Shown one piece after another: positions 22,107 through 34,130 of a stretch of 64,000 bases of DNA. This stretch comes from Branchiostoma floridae. Its lineage: Eukaryota; Chordata; Leptocardii; Amphioxiformes; Branchiostomatidae. A program made the translations under genes and the position numbers. The stretch lies in NCBI RefSeq assembly GCF_000003815.2, contig NC_049983.1:9281470-9345469 (forward strand), given 5' to 3'. Position 1 is the first letter of the stretch, and the number at the start of each line of letters is the position of its first letter. The notes beneath the pieces are model-generated. The model did not search any database. It was not told the DNA's origin and saw only the letters and a list, made by a program, of their open reading frames with translations.

Positions 22107-24109
22107 ACCCTGTTTAGGCGCAACCGCTAGCTCCTTTCTTGAGACCCCGCCTGCCACGGCAGCGGTTCGGGTGATGACTTAATGTCGCGATTGTAGCTTA
22201 GGCTTGAAGTTCCGGCCTGGCAGACTTGGTATTATTGGAAAGCTCCCTTAGTATGGAATAGAAAGGTGCAAACCGCAAAATCTTCGGATACTTCCATCTC
22301 GAGATAGTCTTGAATATACGGACCCTGTTTAGGCGCAACCGCTAGCTCCTTTCTTGAGACCCCGCCTGCCACGGCAGCGGGTAGGTTGATGACTTAATGT
22401 CGCGATTGTAGCTTAGGCTTGAAGTTCCGGCCTGGCAGACTTGGTATCATTGGAAAGCTCCCTTAGTAAGGAATAGAAAGGTGCAAACCGCAAAATCTTC
22501 GGATACTTCCTTCTCGAGATATTCTTGAGTATACGGACCCTGTTTAGGCGCAACCGCTAGCTCCTTTCTTGAGACCCCGCCTGCCACGGCAGCGGTTCGG
22601 GTAATGACTTAATGTCGCGATTGTAGCTTAGGCTTGAAGTTCTGGCCTGGCAGACTTGGTATCATTGGAAAACTCCCTTAGTAAGGAATAGAAAGGTGCA
22701 AACCGCAAAATCTTCGGATACTTCCTTCTCGAGATAGTCTTGAGTATACGGACCCTGTTTAGGCGCAACCGCTAGCTCCTTTCTTGAGACCCCGTCTGCC
22801 ACGGCAGCGGTTCGGGTGATGACTTAATGTCGCGATTGTAGCTTAGGCTTGAAGTTCCGGCCTGGCAGACTTGGTATCATTGGAAAGCTCCCTTAGTAAG
22901 GAATAGAAAGGTGCAAACCGCAAAATCTTCGGATACTTCCTTCTCGAGATAGTCTGAATATACGGACCCTGTTTAGGCGCAACCGCTAGCTCCTTTCTTG
23001 AGACCCCGCCTGCCACGGCAGCGGGTAGGGTGATGACTTAATGTCGCGATTGTAGCTTAGGCTTGAAGTTCCGGCCTGGCAGACTTGGTATCATTGGAAA
23101 GCTCCCTTAGTAAGGAATAGAAAGGTGCAAACCGCAAAATCTTCGGATACTTCCTTCTCGAGATATTCTTGAGTATACGGACCCTGTTTAGGCGCAACCG
23201 CTAGCTCCTTTCTTGAGACCCCGCCTGCCACGGCAGCGGGTAGGGTGATGACTTAATGTCGCGATTGTAGCTTAGGCTTGAAGTTCCGGCCTGGCAGACT
23301 TGGTATCATTGGAAAGCTCCCTTAGTAAGGAATAGAAAGGTGCAAACCGCAAAATCTTCGGATACTTCCTTCTCGAGATAGTCTTGAGTATACGGACCCT
23401 GTTTAGGCGCAACCGCTAGCTCCTTTCTTGAGACCCCGCCTGCCACGGCAGCGGTTAGGGTGATGACTTAATGTCGCGATTGCAGCTTAGGCTTGAAGTT
23501 CCGGCCTGGCAGACTTGGTATCATTGGAAAGCTCCCTTAGTAAGGAATAGAAAGGTGCAAACCGCAAAATCTTCGGATACTTCCTTCTCGAGATATTCTT
23601 GAGTATACGGACCCTGTTTAGGCGCAACCGCTAGCTCCTTTCTTGAGACCCCGCCTGCCACGGCAGCGGTTCGGGTGATGACTTAATGTCGCGATTGTAG
23701 CTTAGGCTTGAAGTTCCGGCCTGGCAGACTTGGTATCATTGGAAAGCTCCCTTAGTAAGGAATAGAAAGGTGCAAACCGCAAAATCTTCGGATACTTCCT
23801 TCTCGAGATATTCTTGAGTATACGGACCCTGTTTAGGCGCAACCGCTAGCTCCTTTCTTGAGACCCCGCCTGCCACGGCAGCGGGTAGGGTGATGACTTA
23901 ATGTCGCGATTGTAGCTTAGGCTTGAAGTTCCGGCCTGGCAGACTTGGTATCATTGGAAAGCTCCCTTAGTAAGGAATAGAAAGGTGCAAACCGCAAAAT
24001 CTTCGGATACTTCCTTCTCGAGATAGTCTTGAGTATACGGACCCTGTTTAGGCGCAACCGCTAGCTCCTTTCTTGAGACCCCGCCTGCCACGGCAGCGGG
24101 TAGGGTGAT
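22107..24109. repeat. 215-bp satellite array, left block
   Basis: About nine head-to-tail monomers. The landmark 'gaccctgtttaggcgcaacc' recurs at 22321, 22536, 22751 and 22965, giving periods of 215, 215 and 214. Neighbouring monomers are about 97-99% identical. Each contains a small hairpin (CTGCCACGGCAG) and 'cttctcgagata'. Variable spots are 'gata(g/t)tcttga(a/g)tata' and 'cgg(ttcggg/gtaggg)tga'. The left border with unique DNA at 22107 is abrupt. Confidence 0.97.
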
Positions 24110-25360
24110 TTTATTTATTTATTTATTCATCTCAAAACATGTGGGTAGCCCCTTCAACTTGTTTGAAGTTGATTTCCAAGGGGGCCCACTACATAAATAA
24201 CAAAAACGAAACGTGTTACATTCAGTAAGACAACCAGAGGACACCAAACAATATATACAAATAAACCGAAGCGTCTTTACCAAGAACAGTTGTCAAGGTC
24301 AACAAAAAACGTCAACGGTGGAGGTCAGAGGTCCATGTGCGGAGGAGTGTGTCTTATGGCAGCTTTAAACTGCCGTAGAGTTGGTGCATGTCTAATGACT
24401 GCCGAAAGGGTATTGTAATATGTTGCTCCTCTGTATGCAAATGTACGGTGGCCAGCTGTGTTTGTGTAATTGGGTTTATGAAGCAAAGAGGCTTGTCTGG
24501 TGTTATGGCTGTGTAACAGGTGGTTGTGTACAAAGGTGGTATCCAAGTATGTCGGGACAAGCCCGTTAATACATTTAAAGACCATCACACACATGTGTTC
24601 CTTTCTCCGCTGCGTGAGATACTTCCAGTTGAGTCTGCTGTGTAGGTCTTGGACACTGGATCGTCGCTTCATTTGTAGGATGACCCTGGCAGCTCGATTT
24701 TGAAGAACCTGAAGTTGTCGCTGCTTGGTGATGTTACAATTTTCCCAAACAATGTCGCAATACTCAAGTAGTGGTAGAATCATGCATCTGTATAACATAC
24801 TTGCAATGTTGACAGTGAGACATGATCTTAAGCGTCTTAGCAAACCTATTCTCTGTGATACCTTGGAACATACCATGTCAATGTGTTCGTTCCATGAGAT
24901 ATTGCAGTCAAGGAGAACACCTAGGTATTTGAATTGGTACACTTGTTCAACTGTTTCCTGATCAATTTGGAGTCTAAGTGGAGGTACTGCTCTTAGCTTC
25001 CCACTACTACCGAATAGAATCCACTTAGTCTTAGCAACATTCAGTGTAAGACGATTTGAATGTAGCCATGTGGCAAGGTTTGCTAGTTCAGAGTTTAAGG
25101 TGTTCTCAATGACTCTAGCGTCCTTGCTGGAACAGAAAATAGCAGTATCATCTGCATACAGGCATACTTTACATAAAGTAGGGACTGATGAAGGTAAGTC
25201 GTTTATGTACAGAATGAACAGTAGGGGGCCCAGAATAGAGCCCTGGGGTACCCCTAATGTAACTGGTAGGAAGTCGGATTCACATCCATTTAGACTAACA
25301 GTTTGTTCTCTTCCAGCTAAGTAATCAGTGAACCAGTGATGCTCAACCCCATGTACTGAT
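24110..25360 (-). mobile_element. 5'-truncated LINE inserted in the satellite
   Basis: A 1251-bp insertion splits a monomer and is flanked by the direct repeat GGTGAT (24104-24109 and 25361-25366), which occurs once in every intact monomer. On the minus strand it ends in a (TTTA)n-type tail, as plus-strand 'ttatttatttattta' at 24111. Truncation at the 5' end inside the reverse-transcriptase domain is typical of target-primed reverse transcription. It is a different family from the LINE at 12600-16375. Confidence 0.93.
24325..25360 (-). pseudogene. LINE reverse transcriptase, C-terminal part
   Basis: An open minus-strand frame runs from the truncation at 25360 to a stop at 24325. It keeps the RT motifs GVPQGSILGPLLF, YINDLP and the active site YADDTA (about 25150), then the CR1/Jockey-group C-terminal motifs YLGVLLD and LLEYCDIVWENCN. 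The N-terminal endonuclease and RT fingers are absent, so it cannot move itself. There is no internal stop, which suggests a recent insertion. Confidence 0.9.
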
Positions 25361-28300
25361 GGTGATGACTTAATGTCGCGATTGTAGCTTAGGCTTGAAG
25401 TTCCGGCCTGGCAGACTTTGTATCATTGGAAAGCTCACTTAGTAAGGAATAGAAAGGTGCAAACCGCAAAATCTTCGGATACTTCCTTCTCGAGATAGTC
25501 TTGAATATACGGACCCTGTTTAGGCGCAACCGCTAGCTCCTTTCTTGAGACCCCGCCTGCCACGGCAGCGGGTAGGGTGATGACTTAATGTCGCGATTGT
25601 AGCTTAGGCTTGAAGTTCCGGCCTGGCAGTCTTGGTATCATTGGAAAGCTCCCTTAGTAAGGAATAGAAAGGTGCAAACCGCAACATCTTCGGATACTTC
25701 CTTCTCGAGATAGTCTTGAATATACGGACCCTGTTTAGGCGCAACCGCTAGCTCCTTTCTTGAGACCCCGCCTGCCACGGCAGCGGGTAGGGTGATGACT
25801 TAATGTCGCGATTGTAGCTTAGGCTTGAAGTTCCGGCCTGGCAGACTTGGTATCATTGGAAAGCTCCCTTAGTAAGGAATAGAAAGGTGCAAACCGCAAA
25901 ATCTTCGGATACTTCCTTCTCGAGATATTCTTGAATATACGGACCCTGTTTAGGCGCAACCGCTAGCTCCTTTCTTGAGACCCCGCCTGCCACGGCAGCG
26001 GGTAGGGTGATGACTTAATGTCGCGATTGTAGCTTAGGCTTGAAGTTCCGGCCTGGCAGACTTGGTATCATTGGAAAGCTCCCTTAGTAAGGAATAGAAA
26101 GGTGCAAACCGCAAAATCTTCGGATACTTCCTTCTCGAGATAGTCTTGAATATACGGACCCTGTTTAGGCGCAACCGCTAGCTCCTTTCTTGAGACCCCG
26201 CCTGCCACGGCAGCGGGTAGGGTGATGACTTAATGTCGCGATTGTAGCTTAGGCTTGAAGTTCCGGCCTGGCAGACTTGGTATCATTGGAAAGCTCCCTT
26301 AGTAAGGAATAGAAAGGTGCAAACCGCAAAATCTTCGGATACTTCCTTCTCGAGATATTCTTGAATATACGGACCCTGTTTAGGCGCAACCGCTAGCTCC
26401 TTTCTTGAGACCCCGCCTGCCACGGCAGCGGGTAGGGTGATGACTTAATGTCGCGATTGTAGCTTAGGCTTGAAGTTCCGGCCTGGCAGACTTGGTATCA
26501 TTGGAAAGCTCCCTTAGTAAGGAATAGAAAGGTGCAAACCGCAAAATCTTCGGATACTTCCTTCTCGAGATATTCTTGAGTATACGGACCCTGTTTAGGC
26601 GCAACCGCTAGCTCCTTTCTTGAGACCCCGCCTGCCACGGCAGCGGGTAGGGTGATGACTTAATGTCGCAATTGTAGCTTAGGCTTGAAGTTCCGGCCTG
26701 GCAGACTTGGTATCATTGGAAAGCTCACTTAGTAAGGAATAGAAAGGTGCAAACCGCAAAATCTTCGGATACTTCCTTCTCGAGATATTCTTGAGTATAC
26801 GGACCCTGTTTAGGCGCAACCGCTAGCTCCTTTCTTGAGACCCCGCCTGCCACGGCAGCGGGTAGGGTGATGACTTAATGTCGCGATTGTAGCTTAGGCT
26901 TGAAGTTCCGGCCTGGCAGACTTGGTATCATTGGAAAGCTCCCTTAGTAAGGAATAGAAAGGTGCAAACCGCAAAATCTTCGGATACTTCCTTCTCGAGA
27001 TATTCTTGAGTATACGGACCCTGTTTAGGCGCAACCGCTAGCTCCTTTCTTGAGACCCCGCCTGCCACGGCAGCGGGTAGGGTGATGACTTAATGTCGCG
27101 ATTGTAGCTTAGGCTTGAAGTTCCGGCCTGGCAGACTTGGTATCATTGGAAAGCTCCCTTAGTAAGGAATAGAAAGGTGCAAACCGCAAAATCTTCGGAT
27201 ACTTCCTTCTCGAGATAGTCTTGAATATACGGACCCTGTTTAGGCGCAACCGCTAGCTCCTTTCTTGAGACCCCGCCTGCCACGGCAGCGGGTAGGGTGA
27301 TGACTTAATGTCGCGATTGTAGCTTAGGCTTGAAGTTCCGGCCTGGCAGACTTGGTATCATTGGAAAGCTCCCTTAGTAAGGAATAGAAAGGTGCAAACC
27401 GCAAAATCTTCGGATACTTCCTTCTCGAGATATTCTTGAGTATACGGACCCTGTTTAGGCGCAACCGCTAGCTCCTTTCTTGAGACCCCGCCTGCCACGG
27501 CAGCGGGTAGGGTGATGACTTAATGTCGCGATTGTAGCTTAGGCTTGAAGTTCCGGCCTGGCAGACTTGGTATCATTGGAAAGCTCCCTTAGTAAGGAAT
27601 AGAAAGGTGCAAACCGCAAAATCTTCGGATACTTCCTTCTCGAGATATTCTTGAATATACGGACCCTGTTTAGGCGCAACCGCTAGCTCCTTTCTTGAGA
27701 CCCCGCCTGCCACGGCAGCGGGTAGGGTGATGACTTAATGTCGCGATTGTAGCTTAGGCTTGAAGTTCCGGCCTGGCAGACTTGGTATCATTGGAAAGCT
27801 CCCTTAGTAAGGAATAGAAAGGTGCAAACCGCAAAATCTTCGGATACTTCCTTCTCGAGATAGTCTTGAATATACGGACCCTGTTTAGGCGCAACCGCTA
27901 GCTCCTTTCTTGAGACCCCGCCTGCCACGGCAGCGGGTAGGGTGATGACTTAATGTCGCGATTGTAGCTTAGGCTTGAAGTTCCGGCCTGGCAGACTTGG
28001 TATCATTGGAAAGCTCCCTTAGTAAGGAATAGAAAGGTGCAAACCGCAAAATCTTCGGATACTTCCTTCTCGAGATAGTCTTGAATATACGGACCCTGTT
28101 TAGGCGCAACCGCTAGCTCCTTTCTTGAGACCCCGCCTGCCACGGCAGCGGGTAGGGTGATGACTTAATGTCGCGATTGTAGCTTAGGCTTGAAGTTCCG
28201 GCCTGGCAGACTTGGTATCATTGGAAAGCTCCCTTAGTAAGGAATAGAAAGGTGCAAACCGCAAAATCTTCGGATACTTCCTTCTCGAGATATTCTTGAG

Positions 28301-31300
28301 TATACGGACCCTGTTTAGGCGCAACCGCTAGCTCCTTTCTTGAGACCCCGCCTGCCACGGCAGCGGGTAGGTTGATGACTTAATGTCGCGATTGTAGCTT
28401 AGGCTTGAAGTTCCGGCCTGGCAGACTTGGTATCATTGGAAAGCTCCCTTAGTAAGGAATAGAAAGGTGCAAACCGCAAAATCTTCGGATACTTCCTTCT
28501 CGAGATAGTCTTGAATATACGGACCCTGGTTAGGCGCAACCGCTAGCTCCTTTTTTGAGACCCCGCCTGCCACGGCAGCGGGTAGGGTGATGACTTAATG
28601 TCGCGATTGTAGCTTAGGCTTGAAGTTCCGGCCTGGCAGGCTTGGTATCATTGGAAAGCTTCCTTAGTAAGGAATTGAAAGGTGCCAACCGCCAAATTTT
28701 TGGATTCTTCCTTCTCGAGATATTTTTGGGTATTCGGGCCCTGGTTAGGCGCCACCGCTAGCTCCTTTTTTGAGGCCCCGCCTGCCCCGGCAGCGGGTTG
28801 GGTGATGGCTTAATGTCGCGATTGTAGGTTAGGCTTGAAGTTTCGGCCTGGCAGGCTTGGTATCATTGGAAAGCTTCCTTTAGTAAGGAATAGAAAGGTG
28901 CAAACCGCAAAATCTTCGGATACTTCCTTCTCGAGATATTCTTGAGTATACGGACCCTGTTTAGGCGCAACCGCTAGCTCCTTTCTTGAGACCCCGCCTG
29001 CCACGGCAGCGGGTAGGGTGATGACTTAATGTCGCGATTGTAGCTTAGGCTTGAAGTTCCGGCCTGGCAGACTTGGTATCATTGGAAAGCTCCCTTAGTA
29101 AGGAATAGAAAGGTGCAAACCGCAAAATCTTCGGATACTTCCTTCTCGAGATAGTCTTGAGTATACGGACCCTGTTTAGGCGCAACCGCTAGCTCCTTTC
29201 TTGAGACCCCGCCTGCCACGGCAGCGGGTAGGGTGATGACTTAATGTCGCGATTGTAGCTTAGGCTTGAAGTTCCGGCCTGGCAGACTTGGTATCATTGG
29301 AAAGCTCCCTTAGTAAGGAATAGAAAGGTGCAAACCGCAAAATCTTCGGATACTTCCTTCTCGAGATAGTCTTGAATATACGGACCCTGTTTAGGCGCAA
29401 CCGCTAGCTCCTTTCTTGAGACCCCGCCTGCCACGGCAGCGGGTAGGGTGATGACTTAATGTCGCGATTGTAGCTTAGGCTTGAAGTTCCGGCCTGGCAG
29501 ACTTGGTATCATTGGAAAGCTCCCTTAGTAAGGAATAGAAAGGTGCAAACCGCAAAATCTTCGGATACTTCCTTCTCGAGATATTCTTGAATATACGGAC
29601 CCTGTTTAGGCGCAACCGCTAGCTCCTTTCTTGAGACCCCGCCTGCCACGGCAGCGGGTAGGGTGATGACTTAATGTCGCGATTGTAGCTTAGGCTTGAA
29701 GTTCCGGCCTGGCAGACTTGGTATCATTGGAAAGCTCCCTTAGTAAGGAATAGAAAGGTGCAAACCGCAAAATCTTCGGATACTTCCTTCTCGAGATAGT
29801 CTTGAATATACGGACCCTGTTTAGGCGCAACCGCTAGCTCCTTTCTTGAGACCCCGCCTGCCACGGCAGCGGGTAGGTTGATGACTTAATGTCGCGATTG
29901 TAGCTTAGGCTTGAAGTTCCGGCCTGGCAGACTTGGTATCATTGGAAAGCTCCCTTAGTAAGGAATAGAAAGGTGCAAACCGCAAAATCTTCGGATACTT
30001 CCTTCTCGAGATAGTCTTGAATATACGGACCCTGTTTAGGCGCAACCGCTAGCTCCTTTCTTGAGACCCCGCCTGCCACGGCAGCGGGTAGGGTGATGAC
30101 TTAATGTCGCGATTGTAGCTTAGGCTTGAAGTTCCGGCCTGGCAGACTTGGTATCATTGGAAAGCTCCCTTAGTAAGGAATAGAAAGGTGCAAACCGCAA
30201 AATCTTCGGATACTTCCTTCTCGAGATAGTCTTGAATATACGGACCCTGTTTAGGCGCAACCGCTAGCTCCTTTCTTGAGACCCCGCCTGCCACGGCAGC
30301 GGGTAGGGTGATGACTTAATGTCGCGATTGTAGCTTAGGCTTGAAGTTCCGGCCTGGCAGACTTGGTATCATTGGAAAGCTCCCTTAGTAAGGAATAGAA
30401 AGGTGCAAACCGCAAAATCTTCGGATACTTCCTTCTCGAGATAGTATTGAGTATACGGACCCTGTTTAGGCGCAACCGCTAGCTCCTTTCTTGAGACCCC
30501 GCCTGCCACGGCAGCGGGTAGGGTGATGACTTAATGTCGCGATTGTAGCTTAGGCTTGAAGTTCCGGCCTGGCAGACTTGGTATCATTGGAAAGCTCCCT
30601 TAGTAAGGAATAGAAAGGTGCAAACCGCAAAATCTTCGGATACTTCCTTCTCGAGATAGTCTTGAGTATACGGACCCTGTTTAGGCGCAACCGCTAGCTC
30701 CTTTCTTGAGACCCCGCCTGCCACGGCAGCGGGTAGGGTGATGACTTAATGTCGCGATTGTAGCTTAGGCTTGAAGTTCCGGCCTGGCAGACTTGGTATC
30801 ATTGGAAAGCTCCCTTAGTAAGGAATAGAAAGGTGCAAACCGCAAAATCTTCGGATACTTCCTTCTCGAGATAGTCTTGAGTATACGGACCCTGTTTAGG
30901 CGCAACCGCTAGCTCCTTTCTTGAGACCCCGCCTGCCACGGCAGCGGGTAGGGTGATGACTTAATGTCGCGATTGTAGCTTAGGCTTGAAGTTCCGGCCT
31001 GGCAGACTTGGTATCATTGGAAAGCTCCCTTAGTAAGGAATAGAAAGGTGCAAACCGCAAAATCTTCGGATACTTCCTTCTCGAGATAGTCTTGAATATA
31101 CGGACCCTGTTTAGGCGCAACCGCTAGCTCCTTTCTTGAGACCCCGCCTGCCACGGCAGCGGGTAGGGTGATGACTTAATGTCGCGATTGTAGCTTAGGC
31201 TTGAAGTTCCGGCCTGGCAGACTTGGTATCATTGGAAAGCTCCCTTAGTAAGGAATAGAAAGGTGCAAACCGCAAAATCTTCGGATACTTCCTTCTCGAG

Positions 31301-33535
31301 ATAGTCTTGAATATACGGACCCTGTTTAGGCGCAACCGCTAGCTCCTTTCTTGAGACCCCGCCTGCCACGGCAGCGGGTAGGGTGATGACTTAATGTCGC
31401 GATTGTAGCTTAGGCTTGAAGTTCCGGCCTGGCAGTCTTGGTATCATTGGAAAGCTCCCTTAGTAAGGAATAGAAAGGTGCAAACCGCAAAATCTTCGGA
31501 TACTTCCTTCTTGAGATAGTCTTGAATATACGGACCCTGTTTAGGCGCAACCGCTAGCTCCTTTCTTGAGACCCCGCCTGCCACGGCAGCGGGTAGGGTG
31601 ATGACTTAATGTCGCGATTGTAGCTTAGGCTTGAATTTCCGGCCTGGCAGACTTGGTATCATTGGAAAGCTCCCTTAGTAAGGAATAGAAAGGTGCAAAC
31701 CGCAAAATCTTCGGATACTTCCTTCTCGAGATAGTCTTGAATATACGGACCCTGTTTAGGCGCAACCGCTAGCTCCTTTCTTGAGACCCCGCCTGCCACG
31801 GCAGCGGGTAGGGTGATGACTTAATGTCGCGATTGTAGCTTAGGCTTGAAGTTCCGGCCTGGCAGACTTGGTATCATTGGAAAGCTCCCTTAGTAAGGAA
31901 TAGAAAGGTGCAAACCGCAAAATCTTCGGATACTTCCTTCTCGAGATAGTCTTGAATATACGGACCCTGTTTAGGCGCAACCGCTAGCTCCTTTCTTGAG
32001 ACCCCGCCTGCCACGGCAGCGGGTAGGGTGATGACTTAATGTCGCGATTGTAGCTTAGGCTTGAAGTTCCGGCCTGGCAGACTTGGTATCATTGGAAAGC
32101 TCCCTTAGTAAGGAATAGAAAGGTGCAAACCGCAAAATCTTCGGATACTTCCTTCTCGAGATAGTCTTGAATATACGGACCCTGTTTAGGCGCAACCGCT
32201 AGCTCCTTTCTTGAGACCCCGCCTGCCACGGCAGCGGGTAGGGTGATGACTTAATGTCGCGATTGTAGCTTAGGCTTGAAGTTCCGGCCTGGCAGACTTG
32301 GTATCATTGGAAAGCTCCCTTAGTAAGGAATAGAAAGGTGCAAACCGCAAAATCTTCGGATACTTCCTTCTCGAGATAGTCTTGAATATACGGACCCTGT
32401 TTAGGCGCAACCGCTAGCTCCTTTCTTGAGACCCCGCCTGCCACGGCAGCGGGTAGGGTGATGACTTAATGTCGCGATTGTAGCTTAGGCTTGAAGTTCC
32501 GGCCTGGCAGACTTGGTATCATTGGAAAGCTCCCTTAGTAAGGAATAGAAAGGTGCAAACCGCAAAATCTTCGGATACTTCCTTCTCGAGATAGTCTTGA
32601 ATATACGGACCCTGTTTAGGCGCAACCGCTAGCTCCTTTCTTGAGACCCCGCCTGCCACGGCAGCGGGTAGGGTGATGACTTAATGTCGCGATTGTAGCT
32701 TAGGCTTGAAGTTCCGGCCTGGCAGACTTGGTATCATTGGAAAGCTCCCTTAGTAAGGAATAGAAAGGTGCAAACCGCAAAATCTTCGGATACTTCCTTC
32801 TCGAGATAGTCTTGAATATACGGACCCTGTTTAGGCGCAACCGCTAGCTCCTTTCTTGAGACCCCGCCTGCCACGGCAGCGGGTAGGGTGATGACTTAAT
32901 GTCGCGATTGTAGCTTAGGCTTGAAGTTCCGGCCTGGCAGACTTGGTATCATTGGAAAGCTCCCTTAGTAAGGAATAGAAAGGTGCAAACCGCAAAATCT
33001 TCGGATACTTCCTTCTCGAGATAGTCTTGGAATATACGGACCCTGTTTAGGCGCAACCGCTAGCTCCTTTCTTGAGACCCCGCCTGCCACGGCAGCGGGT
33101 AGGGTGATGACTTAATGTCGCGATTGTAGCTTAGGCTTGAAGTTCCGGCCTGGCAGACTTGGTATCATTGGAAAGCTCCCTTAGTAAGGAATAGAAAGGT
33201 GCAAACCGCAAAATCTTCGGATACTTCCTTCTCGAGATAGTCTTGAATATACGGACCCTGTTTAGGCGCAACCGCTAGCTCCTTTCTTGAGACCCCGCCT
33301 GCCACGGCAGCGGGTAGGGTGATGACTTAATGTCGCGATTGTAGCTTAGGCTTGAAGTTCCGGCCTGGCAGACTTGGTATCATTGGAAAGCTCCCTTAGT
33401 AAGGAATAGAAAGGTGCAAACCGCAAAATCTTCGGATACTTCCTTCTCGAGATATTCTTGAGTATACGGACCCTGTTTAGGCGCAACCGCTAGCTCCTTT
33501 CTTGAGACCCCGCCTGTCACGGCACCGGGTAGGGT
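25361..33535. repeat. 215-bp satellite array, right block
   Basis: About 38 further head-to-tail monomers of the same 215-bp sequence. Together with the left block this is about 47 copies and about 10.2 kb. From about 29300 to 33300 almost all monomers share the 'gatagtcttgaata' variant, whereas the left part mixes variants, which points to local homogenisation. A patch at 28520-28870 is unusually divergent. Any open frame inside, such as 28810-29004, is a by-product, since 215 is not a multiple of three. Confidence 0.97.
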
Positions 33536-34130
33536 GATGACTTAAGAACGCGATTCCAAGATAGGGTTAAAGTTTCTGCCTAAAACACTTGGTATGGGCC
33601 GAAAGGTTGCTTAGCAAGGAATAGAAAGATGAAAATTGCAGAATCTTCGGATACGTCCTTCTCGAGATATTCTTGAGTATACGGGCCTTGTTTACGCGCA
33701 AGCGCTAGCTCCTTTTTTTAAACACCGCCTGTCACGGCACCTGGTAGGATGATGACTTTTAAGTCATTACCCTACCAGGTGCCGTTAAAGAACGCGTTTT
33801 CAACTTAGGGTTCAATTTCCGGCCTAGAATACTTGGTATGGTTGGAAAGGTTGCTTAGCAAGGAATAGAAAGATGCAAACCGCAGTATCTTCGGATACTT
33901 CCTTCTCGAGATATTCTTGAGTATGCGGGTCCTGTTTAGGCGCAAGAGCTAGCTCCTTTTTTTGAAACACCGCCTGTCACGGCACCTGGTAGGGTGATGA
34001 CTTAAGAACGTGATTCCAAGTTAGAATTTAAGGTCCGGCCTGACAAACTTTGTTTTTTTTGGAAAAAGTTGCTTAGTAAGGAATAGAAAGATGATGAAAA
34101 CCGCAAAATATTAGATGCGCTTTCTGACCT
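33536..34130. repeat. Diverged satellite monomers at the right edge
   Basis: Two to three monomers of about 215-240 bp keep 'cttcggata', 'cttctcgagatattcttgagtat' type and 'aaggaatagaaag' text but differ at roughly a fifth of positions ('cacggcacctggtagg' replaces 'cacggcagcgggtagg'). A near-palindrome lies at 33735-33784. Confidence 0.85.
33735..33784. repeat. 50-bp palindrome at a satellite junction
   Basis: CGGCACCTGGTAGG (33735-33748) is followed by 'atgatgacttttaagtcattac' and the inverse CCTACCAGGTGCCG (33771-33784). Inner bases ATGACTT/AAGTCAT also pair, so nearly the whole 50 bp can fold. It looks like an inverted duplication of a monomer junction. Confidence 0.85.

Noticed and set aside
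22107-22321. RNA polymerase III A/B boxes inside the satellite monomer (TAGCTTAGGCT and GGTTCGGGTGA)
   Set aside because: The order and spacing are wrong for a tRNA-type promoter and the B-like box is absent from most monomers.
28810-29004. Minus-strand frame starting MAGGVSRKEL as a gene
   Set aside because: It is read from satellite monomers; the 215-bp period breaks the frame and most monomers carry stops.
22107-33535. CRISPR-like regular repeat array
   Set aside because: There are no variable spacers; the whole 215-bp unit is conserved and the host is an animal. It is a satellite.
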